Positions 17,789 through 26,950 of a DNA stretch of 64,000 nucleotides are shown one piece after another (position 1 is the stretch's first letter; every line of letters starts with the position of its first letter). The DNA comes from Pseudoalteromonas umbrosa (lineage in GTDB: Bacteria > Pseudomonadota > Gammaproteobacteria > Enterobacterales > Alteromonadaceae), in contig NZ_JASJUU010000001.1 in NCBI RefSeq assembly GCF_030125375.1, positions 1,409,354-1,473,353 on the forward strand, given 5' to 3'. The notes under the pieces are model-generated. The model worked only from the letters and a program-made list of their open reading frames with translations. It had not been told where the DNA came from and did not search any database. The position numbers and the translations under genes are program-made.

Positions 17789-18991
17789 ATGAAACCATCA
17801 CTAGTATCTATCGCCTTAGCTGCTACTTTGCTGGGCACAGGCTGTCAACAAACATCAACTCAAACAACTGACACAGCCACTATTAACGACACCACGATAC
17901 GTGTTGCTACGTTTAACGTAAGTATGGAAGCAACTAACTATCAAGCTGATAAAGCGTTAGATGTTTCTGGTAATGTGTTAACTAAAGCGCTAAAAAGTGG
18001 TGAAATAAAGCAAATCAATAATATTGCCGAGATCATTCAACGCACACGTCCAGATATCATCCTACTCAATGAATTTGACTATATTGCCAACCCAAATCAA
18101 GGTATTAACTTATTCAAAGACAAATACTTAGAGGTTTCTCAAAATGGCTTTGAGCCAATCTCATATCCTCATGTATATTTAGCACCTGTCAATACGGGCG
18201 TTAAAACGCCTTTGACTGGAAAAGACAGCAAACTCACTCATTATGGCTTTGGCAAATACCCGGGCCAATATGGCATGGTACTGCTATCAAAGTTCCCAAT
18301 AGACGCTGATCAAGTGCGTACTTTTCAAAACTTTCTATGGAAAGATATGCCAAACAACATGATGCCAACAACCAAAGATGGTAAGAGTTGGTATGCACAA
18401 CCTGAACGTGACATCATGCGCCTTTCTTCAAAGTCTCATTGGGATATTCCTGTTCAGATCTGCAACCAGCAACTAAACGTGCTTGCTAGCCACCCAACAC
18501 CACCTGTTTTTGATGGGCCTGAGGACAGAAATGGTAAAAGAAATCATGATGAACTAAGGCTTTGGAAAGACTATATTTCTGCAACTGGTCACAGCTACAT
18601 TTACGATGACGCAGGTGTGAAAGGCGGTTTCAGCGGTTCATCTTTTGTGATTGTCGGCGATTTAAATGCCAGTGACGTCGATGGTGACGGGCACCCTAAT
18701 GCCATCAAGCAGCTCCTCACACACAGTCGAGTAAACAACTTAGCCACGCCTAAATCTGAAGGTGGAAGATTAAACAAACCACAAAATGCAAATGCAGTGG
18801 CACATACTGCACATTGGGGAATGCGTGCGGATTATGTACTGCCATCTAGCGATTTAGATGTCATCAATGCCGGCGTATTTTGGCCTGCACAACATGAGTC
18901 CGGTGCTGAATTGGTGGCTAATAGAGCTGCTTCTTCCGATCACAGATTAGTATGGGTTGATATTTTATTGCCAAATACTTGTGCTAAATAA
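17789..18991 (+). CDS. Lipoprotein of the endonuclease/exonuclease/phosphatase family
   Basis: 400 residues with a lipobox LLGTGC (lipidated Cys19). It carries the metal-dependent EEP fold: 'IRVATFNVSM' as the first strand with the catalytic Asn, 'DIILLNEFDY' with the metal-binding Glu, 'LNVLASHPTPP', 'FVIVGDLNASDVDGDG' (general-base Asp and Asn), 'RADYVLPSS', and the terminal 'AASSDHRLVWVDI' (Asp-His pair). All catalytic motifs are in place, so it is probably active on extracellular nucleic acids or phosphodiesters. Its lipid anchor places it in the envelope. It has its own promoter region and ends at the palindrome at 19000-19021. Confidence 0.9.
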   Translation: MKPSLVSIALAATLLGTGCQQTSTQTTDTATINDTTIRVATFNVSMEATNYQADKALDVSGNVLTKALKSGEIKQINNIAEIIQRTRPDIILLNEFDYIANPNQGINLFKDKYLEVSQNGFEPISYPHVYLAPVNTGVKTPLTGKDSKLTHYGFGKYPGQYGMVLLSKFPIDADQVRTFQNFLWKDMPNNMMPTTKDGKSWYAQPERDIMRLSSKSHWDIPVQICNQQLNVLASHPTPPVFDGPEDRNGKRNHDELRLWKDYISATGHSYIYDDAGVKGGFSGSSFVIVGDLNASDVDGDGHPNAIKQLLTHSRVNNLATPKSEGGRLNKPQNANAVAHTAHWGMRADYVLPSSDLDVINAGVFWPAQHESGAELVANRAASSDHRLVWVDILLPNTCAK

Positions 18992-18999
18992 TTGCTCTC

Positions 19000-19021
19000 G
19001 AGCAGGCTAATTAGCCTGCTC
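19000..19021. terminator. Bidirectional terminator-like palindrome
   Basis: Perfect 22-base palindrome GAGCAGGCTAA/TTAGCCTGCTC between two convergent genes, overlapping the TGA stop of the minus-strand gene. It has no long T run, so strength is uncertain. Confidence 0.55.
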
Positions 19022-19748
19022 AAAACCTACCTTTTTCCACTGGCAATTTCCAAATAGAATGTGTAAGTCCAAAGCGTTCGAATATCTCTGCGGCTTCTTG
19101 TACTGTCCACTTTACCCAATCAGGACTCAAATGGTGCCCGTACCAGACTTTTGAAAATTCCCAAATATGCTCAATTGGTTGAACATCACCCTTGCACATA
19201 TTGTGTCTTTCACACCATACATCAATGTCAGATTCAGACTCAAACATCAGCATGGTACTGCAAGTGTAAATTACATTGTCCCAAGCTTTTTCCATAGGAA
19301 TAGGAAAATGAACATATAAATGCTTATTCGCAATGCTTCCATTTATGATTTCAACCACTACCTGTTTTGACTCACTACCCAGTGTAGTTGTAATGGTCAA
19401 GTCTCGATCAAGTAGTGCAGCTGCGCCCAAAGCACACCAAGCGCAATTTCCCCACCAGCCCATATCACCAGACTGAATCCAAAAGTTTGTTGGCGCAGAA
19501 GAAAAAGGGTGCATAACCCAGACTTCATTCGATACTGGGTGCAAAACAACACCATGATCCTGTTGTAATTCCTTTAGCGCCACAACAATACACGCCCTAC
19601 TTTTCTCACTTATAACGCATAACTCATCAATGCTCGGCGCTTTTGCATGCTCAACAAAGTGCTTCATTATCTCATAGTGCAGTCGTGATTGAGTTAAAGC
19701 CATGCAGATCTCGTCAATTAAACTAGGTAAACATAACTTAGCTTCCAT
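19020..19748 (-). CDS. Alkylmercury-lyase (MerB)-family protein
   Basis: 242 residues. An N-terminal winged-helix-like part (20-80) is followed by the MerB-type catalytic fold: 'VMHPFSSAPTNFWIQ', 'WWGNCAWCALGAAALLDRD', 'VIYTCSTMLMFESESDIDVWC', and a C-terminal 'WYGHHLSPDWVKWTVQEAAE'. Cys102 or Cys105 and Cys163 are candidates for the two catalytic cysteines of MerB (C96 and C159). The catalytic Asp (D99) is not at either expected position: Cys at +3 from Cys102, Gly at +3 from Cys105. There is no merR, merA or mercury transport gene nearby. Organomercury cleavage is therefore unproven, and the protein may act on another substrate. Confidence 0.75.
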   Translation of the reverse strand: MEAKLCLPSLIDEICMALTQSRLHYEIMKHFVEHAKAPSIDELCVISEKSRACIVVALKELQQDHGVVLHPVSNEVWVMHPFSSAPTNFWIQSGDMGWWGNCAWCALGAAALLDRDLTITTTLGSESKQVVVEIINGSIANKHLYVHFPIPMEKAWDNVIYTCSTMLMFESESDIDVWCERHNMCKGDVQPIEHIWEFSKVWYGHHLSPDWVKWTVQEAAEIFERFGLTHSIWKLPVEKGRF

Positions 19749-19786
19749 ACCCAGTTATTGCAAAACCCTAAATACCTCAATGTATT

Positions 19787-20881
19787 TTAATATATATTGC
19801 TAAACTGCGTTTCAAACCCTGAGTAGATTAGTGTCTTGAGCTTTGAAAACTCAATACCTTTGGTGTTGTTGGTCATAAATATTAGTAGTTCATCTGTTTT
19901 CATATTTCTTATAATAAATGCGTAATTGCCGTGCTGATGACTTGAATGAGAAACTATCTTAGGATTACTCCTATCAATAACCCAACCAAAGCCATAATAC
20001 TTTATTGACCCATCAGTAAGTATTGCTGGAGAAAATGCATCTACTAACAAGGACGGCGGCACTAACTTATTACTACTCAGTCCTTGATGCCACTTAAACA
20101 GGTCAACGGCTGTTGAATAAACAGCCCCAGCGCCGATCACACCTACAGTTTTCGGATGGCCATTTAGCTTGTCGTCTGGCTGCCCATATACACTATTTTT
20201 CAATTCATAATTTTGGGACACCGACGTGAATATATGTGTGTTATGCATATTAAGCGGCTCAAAAATATACTGTTTAGCAAACTCATCTAAAGGCTGCTCA
20301 GATAAAGTTTCAACAATATATGCCAGCACCACATAATCAATCGGGTTATCGTAATATCGACTGCCTGGAGAAAATTTTAAGTTCGGCGAATGTTTGAAAA
20401 ACTGAGACATTATATTCTTATTGGTGAGCACTTGTTTTGAAGATGATTTATTCATCAATTTTTCATAGCCAACCATGCCCGAAGTATGTGTGAGCAAATG
20501 CCTTACTGTGACTTGTGAATAAGGGAAATTAGGTAGATACGAATATATCGGTTTATCATAATCTAGCTTGCCTTGATACCTAAGTATCATGATGGCCATT
20601 GCAATAAACTGCTTTGACAATGACCCTAAGTTAAAAGCTGAACTTTTCGTAATTCGTTTGTTAGATCTAGGGTGCAGTTGCCCGATAACTTTATGAAATA
20701 ACACTTGTCCATTACGCGCAAACAGAATACTGCCACTAAATTCTCCCTCTTGACCGAGCATATCTATTTGCTGACTAAGCGCCTTCATCTTCAAGGACTC
20801 GTCTAATGTTGAAAGCTTAGCAACAGCGGTCAAGCTGTACAAAGTAAAAACAACATATATAAATGCTACCAGTGTTTTCAT
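19787..20881 (-). CDS. Exported class C beta-lactamase-like serine hydrolase
   Basis: 364 residues with a signal peptide (about 1-21). The catalytic S-x-x-K motif is Ser87-Lys90 in 'NLGSLSKQFIAMA'. 'LLTHTSGMVGYEKL' follows, and the second motif is YDN (177-179, in place of Y-A/S-N). A histidine-glycine motif 'HQHGNY' stands for the KTG box. This is the beta-lactamase/D-Ala-D-Ala peptidase/esterase EstB family; substrates range from peptidoglycan peptides to esters. AAGGATAA ribosome site. The MerB-like gene follows 38 bases downstream on the same strand, so they may be cotranscribed. Confidence 0.88.
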   Translation of the reverse strand: MKTLVAFIYVVFTLYSLTAVAKLSTLDESLKMKALSQQIDMLGQEGEFSGSILFARNGQVLFHKVIGQLHPRSNKRITKSSAFNLGSLSKQFIAMAIMILRYQGKLDYDKPIYSYLPNFPYSQVTVRHLLTHTSGMVGYEKLMNKSSSKQVLTNKNIMSQFFKHSPNLKFSPGSRYYDNPIDYVVLAYIVETLSEQPLDEFAKQYIFEPLNMHNTHIFTSVSQNYELKNSVYGQPDDKLNGHPKTVGVIGAGAVYSTAVDLFKWHQGLSSNKLVPPSLLVDAFSPAILTDGSIKYYGFGWVIDRSNPKIVSHSSHQHGNYAFIIRNMKTDELLIFMTNNTKGIEFSKLKTLIYSGFETQFSNIY

Positions 20882-21026
20882 AACGTTATCCTTGTTATAT
20901 TAACTAACATCAATACGAAAATTGAGGTTATTTCCTCGTCTCTATTTGCAATGATAGCTAGGTTTAATTTGTCGATGTAGAGAACTCTTAACATGCTTCA
21001 TCACATATTCCTTTTGATATATACAA

Positions 21027-21536
21027 TTAGCAATACAAACGCTTGAACCGTCGTATTTTCGTACGCGTGCTCATCATAGGCGAAGCCGTATTTAATTGGA
21101 TCATGCGCCCCAGCGTCCACTTTTCATACCAAGGTACTTCATAAAGCTCATGGTTATTTGAGTTTAAAATCAGTACGCGAATATCCGCGACACACATCTC
21201 GAGCTCCGCAAGCAAATCTTCGTATTGCCAATCAGCATATGTTTGATGAAAGTGCTCTGCCAGCAGCCCTAATTGATTCCATTTAAAGCCGCGCTCAGGG
21301 AAATCCACAGGCTGCGTTTGTTGCTTTAGGTAATGCCACTTTAAAACGAGCTTCCCCCATCCAAGCAAATAAGCCAAAGTATCGCATGGGCTCACAACCG
21401 TTCCTTTAACGTTCCCTTGTACACCTAACACTCGAGACTTACTGACAGCTATCGAGCGATAATCTGTCAGTAGTTTAGGGAAAATAGTGTCAATGGCAGA
21501 TAACAATTCTTATTTATTTGAAGCAATTCTAGACAT
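21027..21536 (-). pseudogene. clbS/dfsB-like gene with an in-frame stop at codon 9
   Basis: The long frame after the stop encodes a ClbS/DfsB-type four-helix-bundle protein (DinB-like fold): 'ELYEVPWYEKWTLGRMIQLN' and 'TRTKIRRFKRLYC' are the family's C-terminal signature. Upstream, an ATG at 21536 has a good AAGGAA ribosome site six bases before it and reads M-S-R-I-A-S-N-K, then TAA (21512-21510), then E-L-L-S-A-I-D, in the same frame. Relatives carry an N-K-x-E-L-L sequence at the start, so the TAA most likely replaced a Gln/Glu codon. Restart at the TTG two codons later (21506) would give a 159-residue protein almost complete, so it may not be fully dead. ClbS itself is a colibactin self-resistance cyclopropane hydrolase; function here is unknown. 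Confidence 0.8.
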
Positions 21537-21627
21537 AGCATTTCCTTGCTATTGTTTTTTCAATATAAAATAGACAAATGTGAAAAGTTAAAGGCCATTG
21601 CTGCAAGCTAGAGTACTTGCCCTCCTT

Positions 21628-21969
21628 TTACATCGCCTTTACTGTACTAACAGGCACCCAGCCTATTTCTCCAGCACTTCTTTTCACACGATACCACGCA
21701 TTTAACTCAAAGAGCACTGTCAGATTTTCACCAACCGCAGTGTTTAACTCATTATTATCATAGTCTTGTGACAGTACTCCTATACTCCCCAGTGCGTACT
21801 TTTCAATATACTGTATTGGTGCCCACCCTTGCTGGCCTGAGTTTGTCTCAATGAAAACCCAATTTGGAAATTCATCGTCCATTTTTCCTAGTGTTACTTG
21901 CTCACCCCGTATTAGATAAAAGGGCTCTGGAAACTCTGATACATGCGCCTCTACAACAACTACATTCAT
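21628..21969 (-). CDS. Tandem bacterial SH3-domain protein
   Basis: 113 residues made of two short SH3-like repeats: 'FYLIRGEQVTLGKMDDEFPN' to 'GQQGWAPIQYIEK', and 'NTAVGENLTVLFELNAWYRV' to 'EIGWVPVSTVKAM'. The G-W-x-P-x-x-Y/V-I ending is typical of variant SH3 domains that bind peptidoglycan peptides or proline-rich sequences. No signal peptide, so it is probably cytoplasmic or exported by another route. It follows the lipoprotein gene by 30 bases, which suggests an operon, with the clbS-like gene further on. Confidence 0.75.
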   Translation of the reverse strand: MNVVVVEAHVSEFPEPFYLIRGEQVTLGKMDDEFPNWVFIETNSGQQGWAPIQYIEKYALGSIGVLSQDYDNNELNTAVGENLTVLFELNAWYRVKRSAGEIGWVPVSTVKAM

Positions 21970-21999
21970 ATAACTCTCATTAATTTAAAGCTTATTCAT

Positions 22000-22437
22000 T
22001 TAACTGCTAGCAGCCTGGAAAGGTTCACTCTCTGGTGGCAAATCTTTTTCTTCAAATTGATTATATCCTTTGCCTGCAACTGGTGGAGTATTAATCAAGT
22101 TTACTGTTGCGATATGTTCAATTCGAAAGACGAGCTCTCCTGAAGTCTCTTTGTTCTCATAATCATGAATTAGATCATCATTTCCCCAATATTTAACCTG
22201 CGACATCAAAATAAACCCAGAACCAATTTCATTGTTTGAAATAGATTCGTATAGAGCTTTAGATATTTTTCCATAGTAATAATAAGACTCTATCTCGCCT
22301 CCCTCTTCTGGCACATTAAACTGGGCAAATACCCAAACACGTTTAGAGTCATTCAAACTTTTAAGTGCAGAGACCTCATCGATCTGATTACAACCTAAAA
22401 CGGATAGCATTAATAAGATTAAGAATATAAATTTCAC
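22000..22437 (-). CDS. Small lipoprotein of unknown function
   Basis: 145 residues starting at GTG, directly behind a GGAGGT ribosome site. A short hydrophobic leader ends in the lipobox LSVLGC (Cys16), predicting an envelope lipoprotein. The mature part (ESYYYYGKISKALYESISN, then 'GELVFRIEHIATVNLI') suggests a small alpha/beta domain but matches nothing I can name. The next gene, 30 bases away, encodes the SH3 protein. Confidence 0.7.
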   Translation of the reverse strand: MKFIFLILLMLSVLGCNQIDEVSALKSLNDSKRVWVFAQFNVPEEGGEIESYYYYGKISKALYESISNNEIGSGFILMSQVKYWGNDDLIHDYENKETSGELVFRIEHIATVNLINTPPVAGKGYNQFEEKDLPPESEPFQAASS

Positions 22438-22565
22438 TAGACCTCCAAGTCGAATTTACAACAATAGAACAAAATTGCCTTCCATGCATTTATTATATAA
22501 ACTCGAAAAAGAAAATAACTAGACATCGTATTAAAAGTTTAATTAACCGTTATAATTGGGTTGCT

Positions 22566-24122
22566 CTAGCTAGAATAGAGGCGCTTAATTAATACATTAT
22601 TTTCTGGACAGCTTAAACTAACTAGCGCTTTAAACTCCTCATTCGAAAGTACTCGCCCATGATGCGACGACACAAAATGCTTCGCCTGAATGCCAAGCTT
22701 TTTCAGCCTCTCATCTAAAACCTGCGCTCGGTAATACACATCTCGACTTGGCCAACTATTAGGTGAATGAAACCCCGCTTCAAGACTACTGCCAAACATA
22801 TCTTCTGCAAACACAATCTTTTCCTTTGGTAAATACACAACCAAATTATGATCAGCATGGCTGCTGGGGACATCAAAGACCTGTACCTTATTATTGGCTA
22901 GCATCATACCGTCGAGTAACAAAGCACTATTTTTTGGTGTTAAAGGCTTTTCTAGACTCGCTTCTACCGCCTTTTGATGCTCCGCCATCAAAAGTATTTT
23001 AGTGCCATGTGTACTGACTTCATTTAACCCCATTAAATGGTCGTCATGGTGATGTGTCACAATAAATTGAGACACTGGCTTATTAGTGCCCATATGCTGA
23101 TTCAACTTGTTTAACCTTTGCTGCCAAGTGAATGTATCATTGGGCATTTGCCATGAGCCTACCGAGATATAGGATTTGCCAATATCTACAAATAAAGTAA
23201 AGCCCCAGCCTTGACCGACTAAAAATACCCCCTTGGCAATTTCATTTACACTCGCCTGTGCAAAATCTAAAAATGTGTCGTTGTCGCTAAGTTTGTAGCC
23301 ATCAGGTTTTAGCACCAAGGGGAAAGTTGAAGCACTCTGTGTGACAACTCGCTTTGTGACATGCAAAGTGGGTTTATGCTCTTGGCTTACAAGCGTTTGA
23401 CTCGCCCATGTAAGCCCTTGATTATTTTGTGTATGATCCAAAAAGTCATAACGCGTCGTTTTTCCATTTTGTTTAGTTGTTAAACGTGACAACAAACCAG
23501 AAACTGAACCGACATAAGCTGTTTTTCGTACTTGATTAACCGTCCAATTAAGTACCATATGAGCATGTCCTTGAATATAGGTAACCCCACCACTGCTGAC
23601 ATTTGTGAGGTTGTCACTGAGCTCCTTAATAATTAGCGTGTCTACACTCTGTTCTATATTTGGAGCCACAGAATCCCAACTCATTCTGGTGCTAGGCTGA
23701 TATGTTTGTATGCAATGATCTACCTTCATGCCTTTCCCATTTACAAAGCGCCTATCAAGCGTGACTAATGAGTGATAGCCATAATTACCAATTAAGTTCT
23801 CATCAGTGCGTTTAAACGATTTACTTTTAGCGGCAAAGTCAATTTCAAGTTGTTGTTTATACCTATGTAAGACCAGACTATGCGAGCCCTCTTCAACATG
23901 ACCGCTTTGCCCTTGCATATAACGATATAGCGACTCCTCCACCTTTAATTGTTTGAGTTTTGAAATTGTGTCTATACCGTAGACTTCAGTAGCGCGAGTA
24001 ATTGCTTTGATGGCAGCCTCATCTGCATAAGCAGAGCTACTTTGAAGCGCCACGAGTGCACAAAGCAGAGCTCGACAACCATATGCCTTTGACCACGTTT
24101 TTCGTATGAAATAGATACGCAT
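22566..24122 (-). CDS. Exported metallo-beta-lactamase-fold hydrolase
   Basis: About 518 residues. The ATG at 24122 is chosen because AAGGGAAA lies just upstream and the protein then opens with a signal peptide ending near ...SSSAYA. The first half (50-290) is an unassigned beta-rich domain. The second half is the MBL fold: 'FLVGQGWGFTLFVDIGKSYI', the zinc motif 'IVTHHHDDHLMG' (H-x-H-x-D-H), 'DVPSSHADHNLVVYLPKEKI' with the third ligand, 'VFAEDMF', and 'FVSSHHGRVLS'. Members of this type hydrolyse esters, lactones or sulfatase-like substrates; none can be chosen. It is divergent from a CadC-like regulator 199 bases away, which may control it. Confidence 0.85.
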   Translation of the reverse strand: MRIYFIRKTWSKAYGCRALLCALVALQSSSAYADEAAIKAITRATEVYGIDTISKLKQLKVEESLYRYMQGQSGHVEEGSHSLVLHRYKQQLEIDFAAKSKSFKRTDENLIGNYGYHSLVTLDRRFVNGKGMKVDHCIQTYQPSTRMSWDSVAPNIEQSVDTLIIKELSDNLTNVSSGGVTYIQGHAHMVLNWTVNQVRKTAYVGSVSGLLSRLTTKQNGKTTRYDFLDHTQNNQGLTWASQTLVSQEHKPTLHVTKRVVTQSASTFPLVLKPDGYKLSDNDTFLDFAQASVNEIAKGVFLVGQGWGFTLFVDIGKSYISVGSWQMPNDTFTWQQRLNKLNQHMGTNKPVSQFIVTHHHDDHLMGLNEVSTHGTKILLMAEHQKAVEASLEKPLTPKNSALLLDGMMLANNKVQVFDVPSSHADHNLVVYLPKEKIVFAEDMFGSSLEAGFHSPNSWPSRDVYYRAQVLDERLKKLGIQAKHFVSSHHGRVLSNEEFKALVSLSCPENNVLIKRLYSS

Positions 24123-24321
24123 AATATTTCCCTTCATAAATAATGACTTTTGCGCCATTACTGTGCTTTAAAGCCCTAAAAGTACAACAAAGGCACACTG
24201 AGGAATTCATGATGAATAGCTGATATCTATAGTTTACAATAAGTTATGTAGTATTTTGATACTCGACAGCCTCTGATTAACTGCATATACTCGAGCATAC
24301 TTCAAGCCGTAAAATAAGATT

Positions 24322-26418
24322 ATGTCCCCAACGCAGCGTTTTTATATTCAAGAACATCTCATAGACTTATCTCGTTCTGAAATTTCTTGTGCAGAGCAAA
24401 GTACCAAGGTAGAACCCAAAATTTTACAGGTACTGCTTTTACTCGCACAAAACGCGCCTGAAGTGGTTAGCCACCAGCAAATCATGGATGAGGTTTGGAA
24501 AGGCAGTGAAGTTGTCCCTAATGCCTTACAGCGGTGTATTGCACGGCTAAGAAAAGTACTTGGGGATGATGCTAAGTCACCACACATCATTGCGACACAT
24601 CCCAAAATAGGCTATCGGCTCATGGTAGATGTGCAATGGCTGCCCGAAAATAAACCCAAATTCGCCGCCATGCAACACTCGCTGAGTCTCAAGCAGGCTC
24701 TATATATTGGGCTGCCGTGTTTTCTGATTATTATGCTTGGCTTAGTAACCTGGTGGCATACGCAACCCGAAGCTTTAGAGGTGAGCAATTTAAAACAACT
24801 CACTTATACAGATGCCTTTGAGAGTGAAGTGACCTATAGCCCCGATGGACAATACATCGTATTTAATCGCCATACGCACTCATGCCAAAGCCATATCTGG
24901 GCTAAAAACCTACAAACAGGTATCGAAAAACAACTAAGTATAGAGCCCGGCTTTTACCGCGATACACGTTTCACACCGGATGGCCGTAACATACTTTATA
25001 CAAAGCAACGCCATTGTGATCAAAGCAAAACCACGCAACACGAGCCGTTGCAAGCTAATTGCTGGCAAATCAATATGCTGAATTTTGCCACCGCCTTAAA
25101 AACACCACAAGTTGCTACTGTGCCCTATCAGTGTCAAGCCAACTCCATAACGCGACCTGTGGCACTGCCAAATCACCAATATGCATTTTTAAGCCGTCAA
25201 GGTAACACGCAGACCTTAATTAAGTTCAATGCACTAGAGCAACACACGAGTACTCTATTTAATTTGGCAGATCACTCAGTTTATATGTATGACTATGACC
25301 CAATACATGCTCAGTATGCTGTGCTTTCCTTTAATCAAGAAAACCTGCACATGCTGAGCATACTCAATAAGCGCGGCGAAATCTTGCAACAAAGCGAAAT
25401 AAATACAAACAATCAACAGCTGCAAGTAAACCAGTTTTCTATCCGTTTTTCGGGTCATGGCAATGCATTATTGGCATTCTCACATGGTAAGCTTTATCAT
25501 TTAACACTAGATGGCAAAGTGACCGTGTACCAAACTGCACTCAATGATATTATGAGCGCGCAATCTCATCCTTTGACTTCAAACATCATCGCCATCAAAG
25601 GCAATAAAGATACCGATATTGCACAAATACCTTTAAGTGGTGAGCTAGACTTCAAAACAGAGCGCGTAATGAACCAAAGCGTGCAACCATATCCAAGCTT
25701 TGCGCGCTCTAAAAGCCGAGAAAAGTATGCCCAATTTCAACCAAATGGTGAGCTGATTGCATTCATCTCTGCTCGCAGTGGACAAGATCAGATATGGCTT
25801 TGGGACGGTGTACAAGAAAAGCAACTGACACACTTTTCGCAGCACAGCAAAATAGAGCAGTTTAGCTGGGCTCCAGATGGTCAAAACCTAGCTGTCATTC
25901 ATCAAACCCAGCTCCACATGGTTAATTTGAATGGGGAAACTCATATCATTGAAGCGCCAGCACCACTAGTGGAAGTACTAAACTGGCACCCTCAATCAGG
26001 GATTTTTGTCACGGCATCTCAGCCCTCTGCCCATACACTTTGGCAACTGGACCTAGACAAGCAAACATTTACAGCCCACTCAGTTGACGATGTTCAGTCA
26101 GTCTGGCTCAGTGACCATGCACTCTATATCAGTGACTTTGATGGACAGGTTTTTAAGCGAATGCTTAACTCTGAGAGCACTGAGTATAAACGAATGCCGA
26201 CACTGAATGGCCACAGTTTAGCGTTATACAAAGAACACTTTTATAGCTATGACACAGAATCTGGACATTTAACCCAGTACAGCTTAAACGGCGAATTTAT
26301 AGAAAAATTGAAGCCTCTCAAGCCCTTTGCATGGAAAATATCAGATATAAAAGGTGAGTATGTGTTGCTAGACCAACTTATCGAGCTGAATCAAGATGTG
26401 GTAGAACTCAGCTTATAA
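24322..26418 (+). CDS. CadC-like membrane transcription regulator with a periplasmic beta-propeller
   Basis: 698 residues. N-terminal OmpR-type winged helix (1-105) with 'EVVSHQQIMDEVWKGSEVVP' and 'ALQRCIARLRKVLGDD', ending 'IIATHPKIGYRLM'. One transmembrane helix at 125-145. The C-terminal two thirds are periplasmic TolB/PD40-type propeller repeats ('DAFESEVTYSPDGQYIVFNR', 'RDTRFTPDGRNILYTK', 'AQFQPNGELIAFISA', 'IEQFSWAPDGQNLAVIHQ'). This one-component layout (DNA binding inside, sensor outside, no phosphorylation) is common in Alteromonadales and usually regulates an adjacent gene, here probably the divergent MBL hydrolase. A decayed copy of its 3' end lies at 29134-29280. Confidence 0.92.
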   Translation: MSPTQRFYIQEHLIDLSRSEISCAEQSTKVEPKILQVLLLLAQNAPEVVSHQQIMDEVWKGSEVVPNALQRCIARLRKVLGDDAKSPHIIATHPKIGYRLMVDVQWLPENKPKFAAMQHSLSLKQALYIGLPCFLIIMLGLVTWWHTQPEALEVSNLKQLTYTDAFESEVTYSPDGQYIVFNRHTHSCQSHIWAKNLQTGIEKQLSIEPGFYRDTRFTPDGRNILYTKQRHCDQSKTTQHEPLQANCWQINMLNFATALKTPQVATVPYQCQANSITRPVALPNHQYAFLSRQGNTQTLIKFNALEQHTSTLFNLADHSVYMYDYDPIHAQYAVLSFNQENLHMLSILNKRGEILQQSEINTNNQQLQVNQFSIRFSGHGNALLAFSHGKLYHLTLDGKVTVYQTALNDIMSAQSHPLTSNIIAIKGNKDTDIAQIPLSGELDFKTERVMNQSVQPYPSFARSKSREKYAQFQPNGELIAFISARSGQDQIWLWDGVQEKQLTHFSQHSKIEQFSWAPDGQNLAVIHQTQLHMVNLNGETHIIEAPAPLVEVLNWHPQSGIFVTASQPSAHTLWQLDLDKQTFTAHSVDDVQSVWLSDHALYISDFDGQVFKRMLNSESTEYKRMPTLNGHSLALYKEHFYSYDTESGHLTQYSLNGEFIEKLKPLKPFAWKISDIKGEYVLLDQLIELNQDVVELSL

Positions 26419-26437
26419 TTTTGTGTTATTTTTTGAG

Positions 26438-26560
26438 TTATTGAGGGAACTCCACTTCCCAAAGTGCTTGCTTTTCCGAGGTATGCGTATTGTTTTTTGT
26501 TGGCTCAGTGCTGTGCAAGGTTATTGATGAGCCATCGTGGCTTTATCGGGAGGCTAAATT
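26438..26560 (-). pseudogene. C-terminal fragment of a paralogue of the 29305-29766 lipoprotein
   Basis: Read on the minus strand, 33 codons before the TAA at 26440-26438 give G-S-S-I-T-L-H-x-x-x-P-T-K-N-N...A-L-W-E-V-E. The intact lipoprotein ends G-P-S-I-T-L-Q-W-A-A-P-T-K-N-N...V-L-W-E-M-E. DNA similarity runs on for a few bases to about 26560 with small indels; the frame is closed by a stop just upstream. Only the 3' scrap remains, placed immediately after the CadC-like gene exactly as the intact copy sits after the decayed CadC fragment. Confidence 0.75.
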
Positions 26561-26610
26561 TTTTACTAATCTAAATCTATGCCTGTGCTTTTTCGGCTCT
26601 CACCTTAAAA

Positions 26611-26637
26611 TTGTCCCATTAACTTGACTTGTTATAT
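26611..26637 (-). repeat. Half attC-like site (R''-L'' side) after a cassette-like gene
   Basis: On the minus strand, five bases after the stop of the gene at 26642, the sequence ATATAACAAGTCAAGTTAATGGGACA has the form of the left half of an integron attC (x-TAACAAG-...-GGGAC). No matching right half follows; the sequence runs into the relic lipoprotein fragment. Confidence 0.5.
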
Positions 26638-26641
26638 GTAC

Positions 26642-26938
26642 TTACCAATAAACCTTAATTAATTTATTGTTTTTAAATTCGAACTTTGTAGTGGCACCGA
26701 AGAATACATAATTATCTTCAACACTAACATAGTTTGAGTTTTTAACTGCGTTTGGATGCTTTTTAAGTCTCGCAGCCAGTTCACTTTGAGACAAGTTTTG
26801 ATACTGAAAAAGCAATAAACTCGTAAGCTCAGTTATCACCTCATCTCTTTGTTTTATTTCTAACTCAGACATCGTTTGTTCATGTGCCAAAAGAGGGTAT
26901 GAAAAAATAGCGACGAGAAATACAAATAATTTACGCAT
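26642..26938 (-). CDS. Small exported protein, cassette-like gene
   Basis: About 98 residues from the ATG at 26938, which has AAGGA nine bases upstream; an earlier in-frame ATG at 26953 lacks a site. Signal peptide 'MRKLFVFLVAIFSYPLLAH'. The mature 78 residues have a helical first half ('ELEIKQRDEVITELTSLLLF') and a beta-rich second half ('NYVFFGATTKFEFKNNKLIK'). No known family. It is the last gene of a minus-strand series of small genes divided by attC-like sites, so it is probably a mobile cassette gene. Confidence 0.65.
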   Translation of the reverse strand: MRKLFVFLVAIFSYPLLAHEQTMSELEIKQRDEVITELTSLLLFQYQNLSQSELAARLKKHPNAVKNSNYVSVEDNYVFFGATTKFEFKNNKLIKVYW

Positions 26939-26950
26939 GACTTCCTTAGA

